DNA from: Acidobacteriota bacterium
Lineage (GTDB): Bacteria > Acidobacteriota > Terriglobia > Bryobacterales > Bryobacteraceae
Direction of reading: 5' to 3'
Length of the DNA stretch: 64,000 bases
Assembly (NCBI GenBank): GCA_025352795.1
Contig: JANXSF010000137.1
Location: forward strand, 62,001 to 126,000
A model generated the notes under the pieces. That model worked only from the letters and a program-made list of their open reading frames with translations. It was not told the origin of the DNA and made no database searches. Positions 17,592 through 24,705 of this stretch are shown piece by piece (the stretch's first letter is position 1; each line of letters begins with the position of its first letter). A program made the position numbers and the translations under genes.

Positions 17592-18614
17592 TTAAGTCGA
17601 AGGCCGCGCGGTTGGCCGTTGCGGTGCCGAACAGCAGTTAGGCGGGCAAACATCGGGGCAGGGGCCCAAATTTCCTAAGAAAACGCGAGGTAATTGCGGA
17701 TTTCTGCGTTCCTCCACCAGATCGCGAATCATTTGAACCAGGTGTGGGTCTGAACCTGCGGTCTTGCTGCGAATAAAGTTCATCCCCAATTTATCGGCCA
17801 ACTCTTTGGCTTCGGCGTCCAGGTCGTAGAGGACTTCCATATGGTCGGATAGGAAGCCAATGGGGCACACCACAACGTCTTTTACGCCATCTGAATGCAG
17901 TTGCTTGATTGTGTCCAGCACGTCGGGTTCAAGCCAGGGCTGGGTAGGTGGTCCACTACGGCTTTGATAGACCAACTTGTATTTGGTGCGGCAGGCCTTC
18001 GCTGCAACTAATCGGCAGGCATCTTCCAACTGCTTCACGTAATTGCAACTTTCGGACATGCTGATTGGAATGCTATGGGCCGTGAATAGCAACGCGGCGT
18101 GGTCCCGCCTTTCGGCGGGGATTTGCGCGAAGCTGCTATGAACGTCTTCTGCTACGGGTTCAATAATGCCCGGATGATTGTAGAAAGGACGGATCTTCAC
18201 AATTTCCGGAGCGCCAGCTCCAACTTCCAAAGTTGCCGCAGCAATATTTTCCCTGTACTGCCGACAACCGGAATACGAACTATAAGCCGAAGTTACGAAG
18301 GCGTATGCTTTTTCAATTCCATCGGCAGCCATTTGCTGGACAGTATCCGGTAACAGTGGATGCCAGTTGCGATTCCCCCAATAGACAGGTAGTGCCGGAC
18401 CTTCCTGTTTTAACAGCGCTTCCAGTTTGGCAATCAGTTCCCGGTTGTGATCATTAATGGGACTTTTGCCACCAAAGTGCATGTAATGTTCCGATACTTC
18501 CATCATGCGTTCCCTGGGCACATTGCGCCCACGAAGAACATTTTCAAGAAATGGGATTACATCGGCTTCCGTTTCCGGGCCACCGAAGGAAAGGATTAGA
18601 ATGGCTTCTTTCAT
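17592..18614 (-). CDS. hemH: Ferrochelatase (coproporphyrin-type likely)
   Basis: A 340-residue ferrochelatase that inserts Fe2+ into a porphyrin ring, the last or second-last step of haem synthesis. Family motifs: ILILSFGGPE at the N-terminus, HYMHFGGKSPINDHNR (about residues 43-58), the catalytic-His region LLFTAHSIPISM (about 187-198), the YQSRSGPPTQPWLEPDV signature (about 228-244) and GFLSDHMEVLYDLD with the conserved Glu (about 267-280). HFGGxSPIN and the YQSRSGPP signature recall actinobacterial/Gram-positive coproporphyrin ferrochelatases. The C-terminus has CPDVCPPNCC, a Cys cluster like the iron-sulfur ligands of some ferrochelatases. No other haem genes are nearby. Confidence 0.95.
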   Translation of the reverse strand: MKEAILILSFGGPETEADVIPFLENVLRGRNVPRERMMEVSEHYMHFGGKSPINDHNRELIAKLEALLKQEGPALPVYWGNRNWHPLLPDTVQQMAADGIEKAYAFVTSAYSSYSGCRQYRENIAAATLEVGAGAPEIVKIRPFYNHPGIIEPVAEDVHSSFAQIPAERRDHAALLFTAHSIPISMSESCNYVKQLEDACRLVAAKACRTKYKLVYQSRSGPPTQPWLEPDVLDTIKQLHSDGVKDVVVCPIGFLSDHMEVLYDLDAEAKELADKLGMNFIRSKTAGSDPHLVQMIRDLVEERRNPQLPRVFLGNLGPCPDVCPPNCCSAPQRPTARPST

Positions 18615-18648
18615 ACTCTATTCAGATGCGGCTACTTCCCGTTGAGTG

Positions 18649-19617
18649 CTAGAAGGTTGCAATGGGATTCAAAGGAGATCCAGTTCCGCCTGCAACCGCC
18701 AGTGGCGAAGCCGAAAGCATAAATTCATAGCGATTCAGTTTGGCAGCGGTAGCGCTTAAAGCTTCCATGTCCAGATTATCCAGAATCGGCATGCCCATGG
18801 CGATGAGCACCAGTTGATGAATAGGTTGGGTGACCCCGTCCACTTGCGAGGGTAAGACGTCAGAGGCACCATCAGACCCAAGAATAGCGACGTCGCGAGA
18901 TTTTAACCATTTGGCGCAGGAAGCATGCAACCCTGCGGCATTCTTGCCGATTTCCCAAGCCCCATTTTTCTTGCGAGCGGCCCAACGTCCGGTATAAATC
19001 AACAACACGTCGCCAGAGCGAACTTTCAGGCCAGTTTTCTTTTCCCAGGCGTCCAGATCTTCAGGGAAAATTGCGGTACCGGCAGCGAGGAAGGGAACAC
19101 CCTTCAGCTTTGGGATGTCCATTAGGATGGCGCGGGTCAGGATGCCGTTCTTGAATCCGGTGATGGCCAGTTTTTGAGCGCCGGTCTTGGTCAATTGTTC
19201 TTTGGCGGAAAATCCGTTGTACATTTTGCCGTCATGAAACATGTGGCACAACGAATCCATGTGGGTGTGGGCAAAGCCATGATAATTCACTGAGTAGGAA
19301 TCCATGTAGTATTCGTTGGCATAGGGTCCGGCGTCTTCAATGGTGTGCTTGAACGGGTTGTTGTTGTCTGGGCCGACAACCTTTTCCACATCATGAGATA
19401 GCGAAACGGAGATGCCTTCTTTGACCAGCGCAGCGGCTTCTTTGCGCTTAGCTGGAGTGATCAGATTGTAGGCACCTAGTTGATCTTCTTTGCCCCAGCG
19501 GCCCCAATTTGAAAGTTCCTTCATCAGGTTGTCCACATCGGCCTTGGTGGTTTTGTGGGAACTCTGGGCCAGGGCAAGCGTGGCGGTGAGCAGAATGGAA
19601 AGGATAGTTGGCTTCAT
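18649..19617 (-). CDS. Secreted cyclase family protein (kynurenine-formamidase-like)
   Basis: A 322-residue member of the cyclase/kynurenine formamidase family (metal-dependent hydrolases of amides or cyclic esters). A signal peptide (ILSILLTATLALAQS) makes it periplasmic. The metal-binding motif appears as HGFAHTHMDSLCH (about residues 114-126), matching HxxTHxDxxxH. Conserved LGAYNLITPAKR and GDVLLIYTGR blocks are present, as is SDGASDVLP in the C-terminal third. The substrate cannot be told; secreted acidobacterial members are not characterised. It lies 34 bases upstream of hemH on the same strand and could be co-transcribed with it, though the functions do not obviously match. Confidence 0.88.
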   Translation of the reverse strand: MKPTILSILLTATLALAQSSHKTTKADVDNLMKELSNWGRWGKEDQLGAYNLITPAKRKEAAALVKEGISVSLSHDVEKVVGPDNNNPFKHTIEDAGPYANEYYMDSYSVNYHGFAHTHMDSLCHMFHDGKMYNGFSAKEQLTKTGAQKLAITGFKNGILTRAILMDIPKLKGVPFLAAGTAIFPEDLDAWEKKTGLKVRSGDVLLIYTGRWAARKKNGAWEIGKNAAGLHASCAKWLKSRDVAILGSDGASDVLPSQVDGVTQPIHQLVLIAMGMPILDNLDMEALSATAAKLNRYEFMLSASPLAVAGGTGSPLNPIATF

Positions 19618-19783
19618 AGTGCAGCTTCGATTATAGAAAACTTTGAAGAAATTTCACGGTGCAGGTTGCAGATCTAGTAATAATTTCGCGAACGGCTTCT
19701 GTCTGATTCGTAAGCTATTGATTCTGAATAGACAAGCTGTTTGGCATCTGTCGTGCTTGAGAGAACAGCGGAGGTTCGGCAAA

Positions 19784-20701
19784 ATGCAACAGACTGAGAA
19801 TAGCAATGACGATATTGAGAATAGCAATAACGGTAGCAAGAGCGGTTCTACTTGGACTGCGATTTTGGGTGCGGGTGTATTGGCGATTGGTGGGCTTTCC
19901 GCTTACCAGGCAAGCCAGACGTCTCGGCTGCAGCATGACATCCTCTCCTACCAACAACAGATTGGGGAATATAAGCAAGAGATTGGTTCTATGCGAACCA
20001 CTGTTTCCAAGGCCGATACGGATTTGCAGAAATCCCTGGCTACTGTTAGTGAAGAACTGACTGCGGCGCGCAAGGAATCCAGTTCAAACTTAGCCAAAGC
20101 TCAGTCTGCATCCAAGCATCATGCCGACGTTCTGGCAGGCAAGTTGGAAAAGGAACAAAAGGAAACGGAGCAAAAAATCTCGGCTGAAATCTCGAAAGTG
20201 AAAGATAACGTTCAAGAGACTTCAACCGATACTTCCAACCGCATCACGGGCATCAACACGGAAGTAAGTGCTGTCAAAATCGAGGTGGCTAATTCCAAGA
20301 CCGAGATTGAGAAGACGCTGGCCGACCTAGTTCGAGTTCGAGGCGACATGGGCGTGATGAGCGGTCTGGTGGCAACCAATGCCAATGAGATTGTTGCCCT
20401 TCGTCAACTGGGTGATCGTAATATTTACGAATTCAAGTTAACCAAGCAGGCAGGCCCATTAAAGATCGGCGGGGTGGTTGTGACTTTGAAAAAGGCTGAC
20501 CCTAAACGTAGCCGTTACACGATGGATGTTGTGGCTGATGACAAACGCGTGGAAAAGAAAGATAAGACAGCCAATGAACCGGTGCAGTTCTATGTGGCAT
20601 CGCGAGCTCGCCAACCGTTTGAGATTGTTGTGAATCAGGTGAGCAAGGACGTTATTACTGGCTACCTGGCAACGCCTAAGCTTGAACTATCCAGAAAGTA
20701 G
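19784..20701 (+). CDS. Membrane-anchored coiled-coil protein of unknown function
   Basis: I place the start at ATG 19784, 8 bases after GCGGAGG. This gives 305 residues; an upstream frame extension to 19643 has no such site. A single transmembrane segment (AILGAGVLAIGGLSAYQAS, about residues 25-43) is followed by a long predicted coiled coil (about 45-200, heptad-rich in Lys, Glu, Ser and Thr). A compact C-terminal beta-rich region (about 210-300: IYEFKLTKQAGPLKIGGVVVTLKKADPKRSRYTMDVVADD) comes last. It looks like a periplasmic stalk with a terminal domain. No enzyme motif is seen. It is divergent from the cyclase gene and convergent with glnA. Confidence 0.75.
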   Translation: MQQTENSNDDIENSNNGSKSGSTWTAILGAGVLAIGGLSAYQASQTSRLQHDILSYQQQIGEYKQEIGSMRTTVSKADTDLQKSLATVSEELTAARKESSSNLAKAQSASKHHADVLAGKLEKEQKETEQKISAEISKVKDNVQETSTDTSNRITGINTEVSAVKIEVANSKTEIEKTLADLVRVRGDMGVMSGLVATNANEIVALRQLGDRNIYEFKLTKQAGPLKIGGVVVTLKKADPKRSRYTMDVVADDKRVEKKDKTANEPVQFYVASRARQPFEIVVNQVSKDVITGYLATPKLELSRK

Positions 20702-20721
20702 TTTGTGTGTGCTGAGGAAAG

Positions 20722-20756
20722 AAAACGGGCTGCATGATTTCATGCAGCCCGTTTTT
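20722..20756. terminator. Bidirectional intrinsic terminator
   Basis: Arms AAAACGGGCTGCATG (20722-20736) and CATGCAGCCCGTTTT (20741-20755) pair perfectly around ATTT, with A-rich and T-rich flanks. It serves both the coiled-coil gene (+) and glnA (-). Confidence 0.92.
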
Positions 20757-20776
20757 GATTTTCGAATCAGTTGAGT

Positions 20777-22207
20777 TTAGAACTGATTCCAGAGCCATTG
20801 ATTATAGACTTCATGGTGGAACTGTACTTCCTGCGGTTTCACAACTGTGCCTAACAAACGCGGGCAACGGTCAGCCGATGCCTGCTTCAATTCTGCATAA
20901 CGACCCTTCACGTCAGCACCCAGAATCTTGGTGGTCCATTCGGCGTCATTGAAGTTCTTCATTGCATCGTAAATGTTGTCTGGCAGGTAACTGTCGGCAG
21001 TGCGCAGATTTTTGATCTTCGCCGTTTCGCCGTCCAGGCCGGTTTTGAACACCGAATAGAGAACCATATACGGATTGGCATCGGGCCCAACCGAACGGAC
21101 TTCCACGCGGGAGCTCTTTTCATTTCCAATCGGAACGCGAACCATGGAACCACGATCAACTGCGGATGCCTTGATCTGATTCGGGGCTTCGAAGTGTGGA
21201 TCAAGACGGCGGTAGGAATTAACACTGGCATTAAGCATCAGGCAGATGTCGTTGCCGTGGGTCAGAATACGATCAATGAATTGCCAGCCGAATTTACTAA
21301 GCTTTTCATCGCCCTTGGGATCCCACATCATGTTCTTACCGTTCTTCATCACAGAAACGTTGGTGTGCATACCATTTCCATTGACTCCCACCACGGGCTT
21401 GGGAAGGAAGCTGGCAGTAAGGCCCATTTTGGTTGCCACCTGACGACAAATCAGCTTATAGAGCTGAATCTGATCGGCAGCGGCGACCACTTCACCATAG
21501 GTATAGTTGATTTCAAACTGCGACGGTGCAACTTCCGGGTGATCTTTTTCGTTTTCGAAACCCATGGCCCGTTGCACTTCAGCGGCAGTGTCGATGAAAG
21601 TGCGCAACGGATCGCCAGGGAGAGAATGATAATATCCACCGGTGTTGACATATTCAAATTTACCGGTTTCGTTGTAGCGACGCTCGGCGTCCTTTCCATT
21701 AAACAAGAAGCCTTCAATTTCGTTGGCAGCGTTAAGAGTGTAGCCTTCTTTCTTATGAAGTCCATAGGCATAAGCCTTCAAGACGCCACGGATATCGGCA
21801 CCGTAGGGCGAGCCGTCCTTGTCGATAACTTCACCGAAGACCAGCGTTTTGCCTGATCCGAAGATATCGGAAGGAGCCCAGTAAAAGGCGCTCCAATCCA
21901 TACCAAGCCGTAGATCGCTTTCGCGCTGTGCGGTGAAACCACGAATGGAAGAGCCATCAAAAGTAAGGTTGTCCCAGCTTTTGACAAGAAACTTCTTATC
22001 GTAATCAAGCATGTGCAGACGACCTTCCAGATCGCTGAACAATACCGTTACAGCCTTAATGCGCTTTTCGTCCGTCAGGTACCTAAGCCGCTCTTCTTGA
22101 ATCTTCCCAGGGTCAACGCGATTCTTGCGTTGTTCCTTGGCTTCCAAATTCTTCTCTTCAAGCTCTTCATATGAGAGCGATAAAAAATTTTGCAGTTCGT
22201 TCGACAT
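20777..22207 (-). CDS. glnA: Glutamine synthetase
   Basis: I choose ATG 22207 because AGGAG lies 7-11 bases upstream; ATG 22219 would add four residues. The 476-residue protein is a glutamine synthetase of the type I fold (ATP-dependent amidation of glutamate). Seen motifs: LTFDGSSIRGF (about 85), catalytic NEIEGFLF (about 162), VNGNGMHTNVSV (about 283, ammonium/ATP region), and the RVPIGNEKSSRVEVRSVGPDANPY block (about 365). The sequence is closer to long acidobacterial/Bacteroidetes-like variants than to enterobacterial GlnA. A Tyr occurs in LPDNIYDA near the place of the adenylylation Tyr, but the context differs, so covalent control is uncertain. A single-gene unit with a leader of about 120 bases. 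Confidence 0.95.
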   Translation of the reverse strand: MSNELQNFLSLSYEELEEKNLEAKEQRKNRVDPGKIQEERLRYLTDEKRIKAVTVLFSDLEGRLHMLDYDKKFLVKSWDNLTFDGSSIRGFTAQRESDLRLGMDWSAFYWAPSDIFGSGKTLVFGEVIDKDGSPYGADIRGVLKAYAYGLHKKEGYTLNAANEIEGFLFNGKDAERRYNETGKFEYVNTGGYYHSLPGDPLRTFIDTAAEVQRAMGFENEKDHPEVAPSQFEINYTYGEVVAAADQIQLYKLICRQVATKMGLTASFLPKPVVGVNGNGMHTNVSVMKNGKNMMWDPKGDEKLSKFGWQFIDRILTHGNDICLMLNASVNSYRRLDPHFEAPNQIKASAVDRGSMVRVPIGNEKSSRVEVRSVGPDANPYMVLYSVFKTGLDGETAKIKNLRTADSYLPDNIYDAMKNFNDAEWTTKILGADVKGRYAELKQASADRCPRLLGTVVKPQEVQFHHEVYNQWLWNQF

Positions 22208-22338
22208 CAATCTCCTCATGGTGATTCGTAAGGAATAAGCTTTCTTGTTGAGCGGAAGGAAAGCGAAAGTACGAAGACTATCCGCCTGCGCGCACCCAAG
22301 CCAGCGTTGGGCTTCCGAACCGCTGAACTAAGATTATA
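22208..22338 (-). promoter_or_regulatory. glnA promoter and leader
   Basis: On the leftward strand TATAAT (22338-22333) is a consensus -10 box, giving a leader of about 120 bases before glnA ATG 22207. The -35 region is not recognisable. The leader contains AAGCCCAACGCTGGCTTGGG, in which AAGCC/GGCTT and CCCAA/TTGGG are mutually exclusive stems, so a switching leader is possible. It does not match a glutamine riboswitch that I can recognise. Confidence 0.35.
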
Positions 22339-22378
22339 CACGGGCAGGGGGGCGGGACTGGTCTGTCACGCCAATGTA

Positions 22379-22945
22379 TTATTTTATGGGCCCCATATCG
22401 GTTGGTGATAGGGCACGTCGCAGGTGGACGAAGATGGCAAATGCCGCTAAATAGGCGATGGCAAAAGGGAACAGCAACAAGCGTCCAATGGTGGCCACGG
22501 CCCCTTCGCCAGCCAAGCCCAATCGGAAAAGAATGAAATGGCGGATGTCTATTCTGTGTCCGCGATCCAGCCAGAAGTAATCACCATTTTCGTTGAGGAT
22601 GAAAAACTTGGCGGAAAGTCCCAGTGCCAGAAACCATTTCCATTTCAGCAGGATCGGTTCCCCAGAACAAAGAATTCCGGCGACGGTGTAATTTTGCTGG
22701 CGCAATTGACGAAGCAACTCGCGACGACCTTTGGAGCCAGGAAAATCAGTAACGCGCCAAATTTTAGCGTCGGCCTTCAGCGTAGAGGGAGCTCCGGCAT
22801 AGCAGGTGACCAGATGGAGTTGCATGGCATCACCATAAATTTCGTAAAGGCCCGGGAGCAGATCTTCGACAAGGTCACGGGAACCGCTTTCAATGATGAG
22901 GACGCGGTGGAAGGGAGGGACTCGATTGGAAAGCCAATAGCGCAA
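22379..22945 (-). CDS. Conserved protein of unknown function with C-terminal membrane segment
   Basis: A 188-residue protein with a TTG start at 22945 and no in-frame ATG nearby. It begins with a Rossmann-like half (HRVLIIESGSRDLVEDLLPGLYEIYG, then HLVTCYAG and WRVTDFPG), as in the N-terminal half of glycosyltransferase family 9-like or nucleotide-sugar proteins. It continues with VAGILCSGEPILLKWKWFLAL and FFILNENGDYFWLDR, and ends with a hydrophobic segment (about 155-175, LLLFPFAIAYLAAFAIFV). I cannot name a function. The pattern of conserved short motifs suggests a real, lineage-specific family, possibly linked to cell-surface glycan synthesis (inference). It is on the same strand as glnA, 171 bases upstream of its start. 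Confidence 0.65.
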   Translation of the reverse strand: MRYWLSNRVPPFHRVLIIESGSRDLVEDLLPGLYEIYGDAMQLHLVTCYAGAPSTLKADAKIWRVTDFPGSKGRRELLRQLRQQNYTVAGILCSGEPILLKWKWFLALGLSAKFFILNENGDYFWLDRGHRIDIRHFILFRLGLAGEGAVATIGRLLLFPFAIAYLAAFAIFVHLRRALSPTDMGPIK

Positions 22946-22994
22946 GGGAAGATTCTCTTTATCAGTATACTCTGCCCATCATTGTCTTGGTTTG

Positions 22995-23073
22995 TGTCAT
23001 GACAAGAAATATGGCATGATTTATTAATGCAAGGACTATTTAGAAAAGTCATGCTACAATATTAATCATGCCA
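22995..23073 (+). promoter_or_regulatory. vapBC promoter with four regularly spaced CATG operator sites
   Basis: Four related 10-mers share a central CATG: TGTCATGACA (22995-23004), TGGCATGATT (23012-23021), AGTCATGCTA (23047-23056) and AATCATGCCA (23064-23073). The second and fourth are exact reverse complements. Centres lie 17, 35 and 17 bp apart, two pairs whose midpoints are 52 bp (about five helical turns) apart. TACAAT (23055-23060) is a good -10 box, placing the transcript start at or next to the vapB ATG (23068), so the mRNA is probably leaderless. Autorepression by VapB/VapBC is the expected role. Confidence 0.55.
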
Positions 23074-23337
23074 AGTGCAGCAGCTATACAAATCAAAAAA
23101 TCCGAAGTCACCGAAGAAGTTCGCGCTTTGGCGGCTTTGATTGGCGTTTCTATCACCGATGCCATTGGCATTGCTGTTAAGCGGCAATTAGAGATTGAGC
23201 GAGCCAAGGCCGCGATCAAGCTGGCTAAACGCCGGAAAGACGTGGAAAAGCTACTTGCTGAAATCAGGCGGTTACCGGTGGTGGGGCCTATACTCACCGA
23301 TGAGGACCTTTACGATGAAAATGGATTGCCAAAGTGA
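23068..23337 (+). CDS. vapB: VapB-family antitoxin
   Basis: An 89-residue antitoxin of the type II VapB family (Rv0623/PSK type). The N-terminal part (MPSAAAIQIKKSEVTEEVRALAALIGVSITDAIGIAVKRQLE) has the short beta strand and two helices of a ribbon-helix-helix DNA-binding domain. The C-terminal part (KDVEKLLAEIRRLPVVGP) is the usual toxin-wrapping segment. It overlaps vapC by 4 bases. No Shine-Dalgarno is visible and the ATG lies inside the right arm of the operator array, so binding could block both transcription and translation initiation. Confidence 0.92.
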   Translation: MPSAAAIQIKKSEVTEEVRALAALIGVSITDAIGIAVKRQLEIERAKAAIKLAKRRKDVEKLLAEIRRLPVVGPILTDEDLYDENGLPK

Positions 23338-23726
23338 ATCTTGCTGTGGATGCTTCGGCAGTGGTTGCCATTCTTTTAAATGAGCCCGATGGGGAGGTCT
23401 ACATGACCAAGCTACTAGCTGCGACTGCTTTATGGATGTCACCGATTAATTGGTGGGAAGTGCAAGTGATCATGAGGACCCATCACGGTACCGCAGGGGA
23501 AACGAAATCCTCAGCCTGGATGGAGCGCATGGGCATTGTAGTGGTACCGATTACATTGGCAGAAGCTCAGATTGCGGCGGCGGCGTCTGGCAAGTATCGG
23601 GGCCGACCGGCACGGTTGAATATGGGCGATTGCTTTGCCTATGCCTTGGCGCAATCAAAGGGAATTCCGCTACTTTTCAAAGGGAACGACTTCAAACAAA
23701 CGGATGTGCGGTCGGCTTTTAATTGA
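23334..23726 (+). CDS. vapC: VapC-family PIN-domain ribonuclease toxin
   Basis: A 130-residue PIN-domain toxin with a GTG start (23334) overlapping the vapB stop. The four acidic residues of the PIN active site are all visible: D in VDASA near the N-terminus, E in NWWEVQ (about residue 42), D in NMGDCFAYALA (about 98) and D in FKGNDF (about 117). Family knowledge: VapC toxins cleave specific tRNAs or rRNA loops and are held inactive by VapB. The module looks intact. Confidence 0.93.
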   Translation: MNLAVDASAVVAILLNEPDGEVYMTKLLAATALWMSPINWWEVQVIMRTHHGTAGETKSSAWMERMGIVVVPITLAEAQIAAAASGKYRGRPARLNMGDCFAYALAQSKGIPLLFKGNDFKQTDVRSAFN

Positions 23727-23764
23727 ACTGGTAACACCATTACTCTATTCTGTATTCTATCGCT

Positions 23765-23981
23765 ATGGAGTTAATTTTTGAAGTTCGAGATGCTGAAGAG
23801 GGCGGGTTTTATGCCCGTGCGCTTGGTCATCCCATTTTTACTGACGGTGATACATGGGAAGCGTTACGCACGAACGTACTTAAGGCAACTTCTGTTTATT
23901 TTGAAGAAGGTACTGAGCACCCGAGATTGGTGCAATTACACTATGTTTAAAGACGAACTGATCCCACTAGAAGCCGCATGA
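23765..23981 (+). pseudogene. hicB: HicB-like antitoxin with +1 frameshift near its 3' end
   Basis: The frame from ATG 23765 encodes 61 residues (MELIFEVRDAEEGGFYARALGHPIF...TWEALRTNVLKAT) typical of short HicB antitoxins, and stops at TAA 23948-23950. Skipping one T in GTTTAAA (23945-23951) restores HYVKDELIPLEAA and a TGA at 23979-23981, overlapping the hicA ATG as ATGA. The family usually continues with a charged VRDE-type segment here, so an extra T is the likely cause and about 10 residues are lost. The shortened antitoxin might still fold. Programmed +1 slippage at GUU UAA is a less likely alternative. Confidence 0.7.
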
Positions 23982-24151
23982 AACTGCCCCGAGGCATTCC
24001 TAGTACCCGTGTGATCCGTATGCTTGAAACCCTTCACTATAATGTGATCCGCGAGAAAGGTAGCCATGTGCGTCTCAGACATCAGGGATCACCAGCTCAC
24101 TCCATCACGGTTCCTAAGCACGACTCATTGAAGATAGGGACTTTTTTGTAA
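23978..24151 (+). CDS. hicA: HicA-like mRNA interferase, shortened C-terminus
   Basis: A 57-residue frame from ATG 23978 to TAA 24151: MKLPRGIPSTRVIRMLETLHY, then VIREKGSHVRLRH with the HicA catalytic His in GSH, then HSITVPKHDSLKIGTF. This is the double-stranded-RNA-binding-like HicA fold. Most relatives go on with another helix after LKxGTL; here the frame ends right after it, and neither other frame restores such a helix. So the toxin may be slightly truncated or inactive. The order hicB then hicA is common. It follows the frameshifted hicB directly. Confidence 0.65.
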   Translation: MKLPRGIPSTRVIRMLETLHYNVIREKGSHVRLRHQGSPAHSITVPKHDSLKIGTFL

Positions 24152-24195
24152 CTGCCCGGCTCCAACCAACTCCGCCCCACTATACTTAGAAAGAT

Positions 24196-24705
24196 TTGTC
24201 ACGCGATGAAATTCTGCTGAAGGTTCGTGAAAGGATTACGGGCTTTGCGGCATCCCGTTATAGGCGAGATTTGTCTGAAGACCTGGCGCAGGAGGTTTTC
24301 GTGGTTCTCGAAGAAAAGTATCGTCACGTCACCACCGTTGAAGAATTGTTGCCGCTGGCGTTTGAGATTATGCGCTTTAAGTTGATGGGGTGGCGCAATC
24401 GGGACACGCGTCGAGGGGAAAACACGCAGCTTGATGTAACGGAAATTCCGCTTGCCGATCCTAGCCCAGGGCAGGATATTCTGATTGACCGGCAACGTCG
24501 GTTGGACCTGCTGACCACGGCACTGGCTGGCATGGGGGAACGATGTCGCAACATTTTTGGTTGGAAGCTGGAAGGGAAGGGGTTTCCAGAAATCCAGAAA
24601 CTACTGGGAGCCGATAGCATCAACACTGTGTACACGTGGGATGCTCGTTGTCGGAAAGAACTACTCGTGAAGATGACTGATTCAAAATTAGGAGGCGTCA
24701 AATGA
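24196..24705 (+). CDS. Sigma-70 family (ECF-like) RNA polymerase sigma factor
   Basis: A 169-residue protein with a TTG start at 24196. The region 2 core reads RYRRDLSEDLAQEVFVVLEEKYR (about residues 21-43), including the DLAQEVF box of sigma region 2. Region 4 shows MGERCRNIFGWKLEGKGFPEIQKLLGADSINTVYTWDARCRKEL (about 114-157), a helix-turn-helix that normally recognises -35 elements. Between them a linker of about 40 residues is rich in Asp and Pro. It is coupled by a 4-base overlap to a membrane protein that behaves like an anti-sigma factor, and a VIT/vWA gene follows. I infer an ECF sigma/anti-sigma pair. Confidence 0.88.
   Translation: MSRDEILLKVRERITGFAASRYRRDLSEDLAQEVFVVLEEKYRHVTTVEELLPLAFEIMRFKLMGWRNRDTRRGENTQLDVTEIPLADPSPGQDILIDRQRRLDLLTTALAGMGERCRNIFGWKLEGKGFPEIQKLLGADSINTVYTWDARCRKELLVKMTDSKLGGVK

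Noticed and set aside
21194-21856. 220-codon rightward frame opposite glnA
   Set aside because: Entirely antisense to glnA, with no ribosome site and no domain pattern.
22208-22378. tRNA gene upstream of glnA
   Set aside because: The GC-rich hairpins do not form a cloverleaf and there is no TTCRANNC T-loop in the right context.
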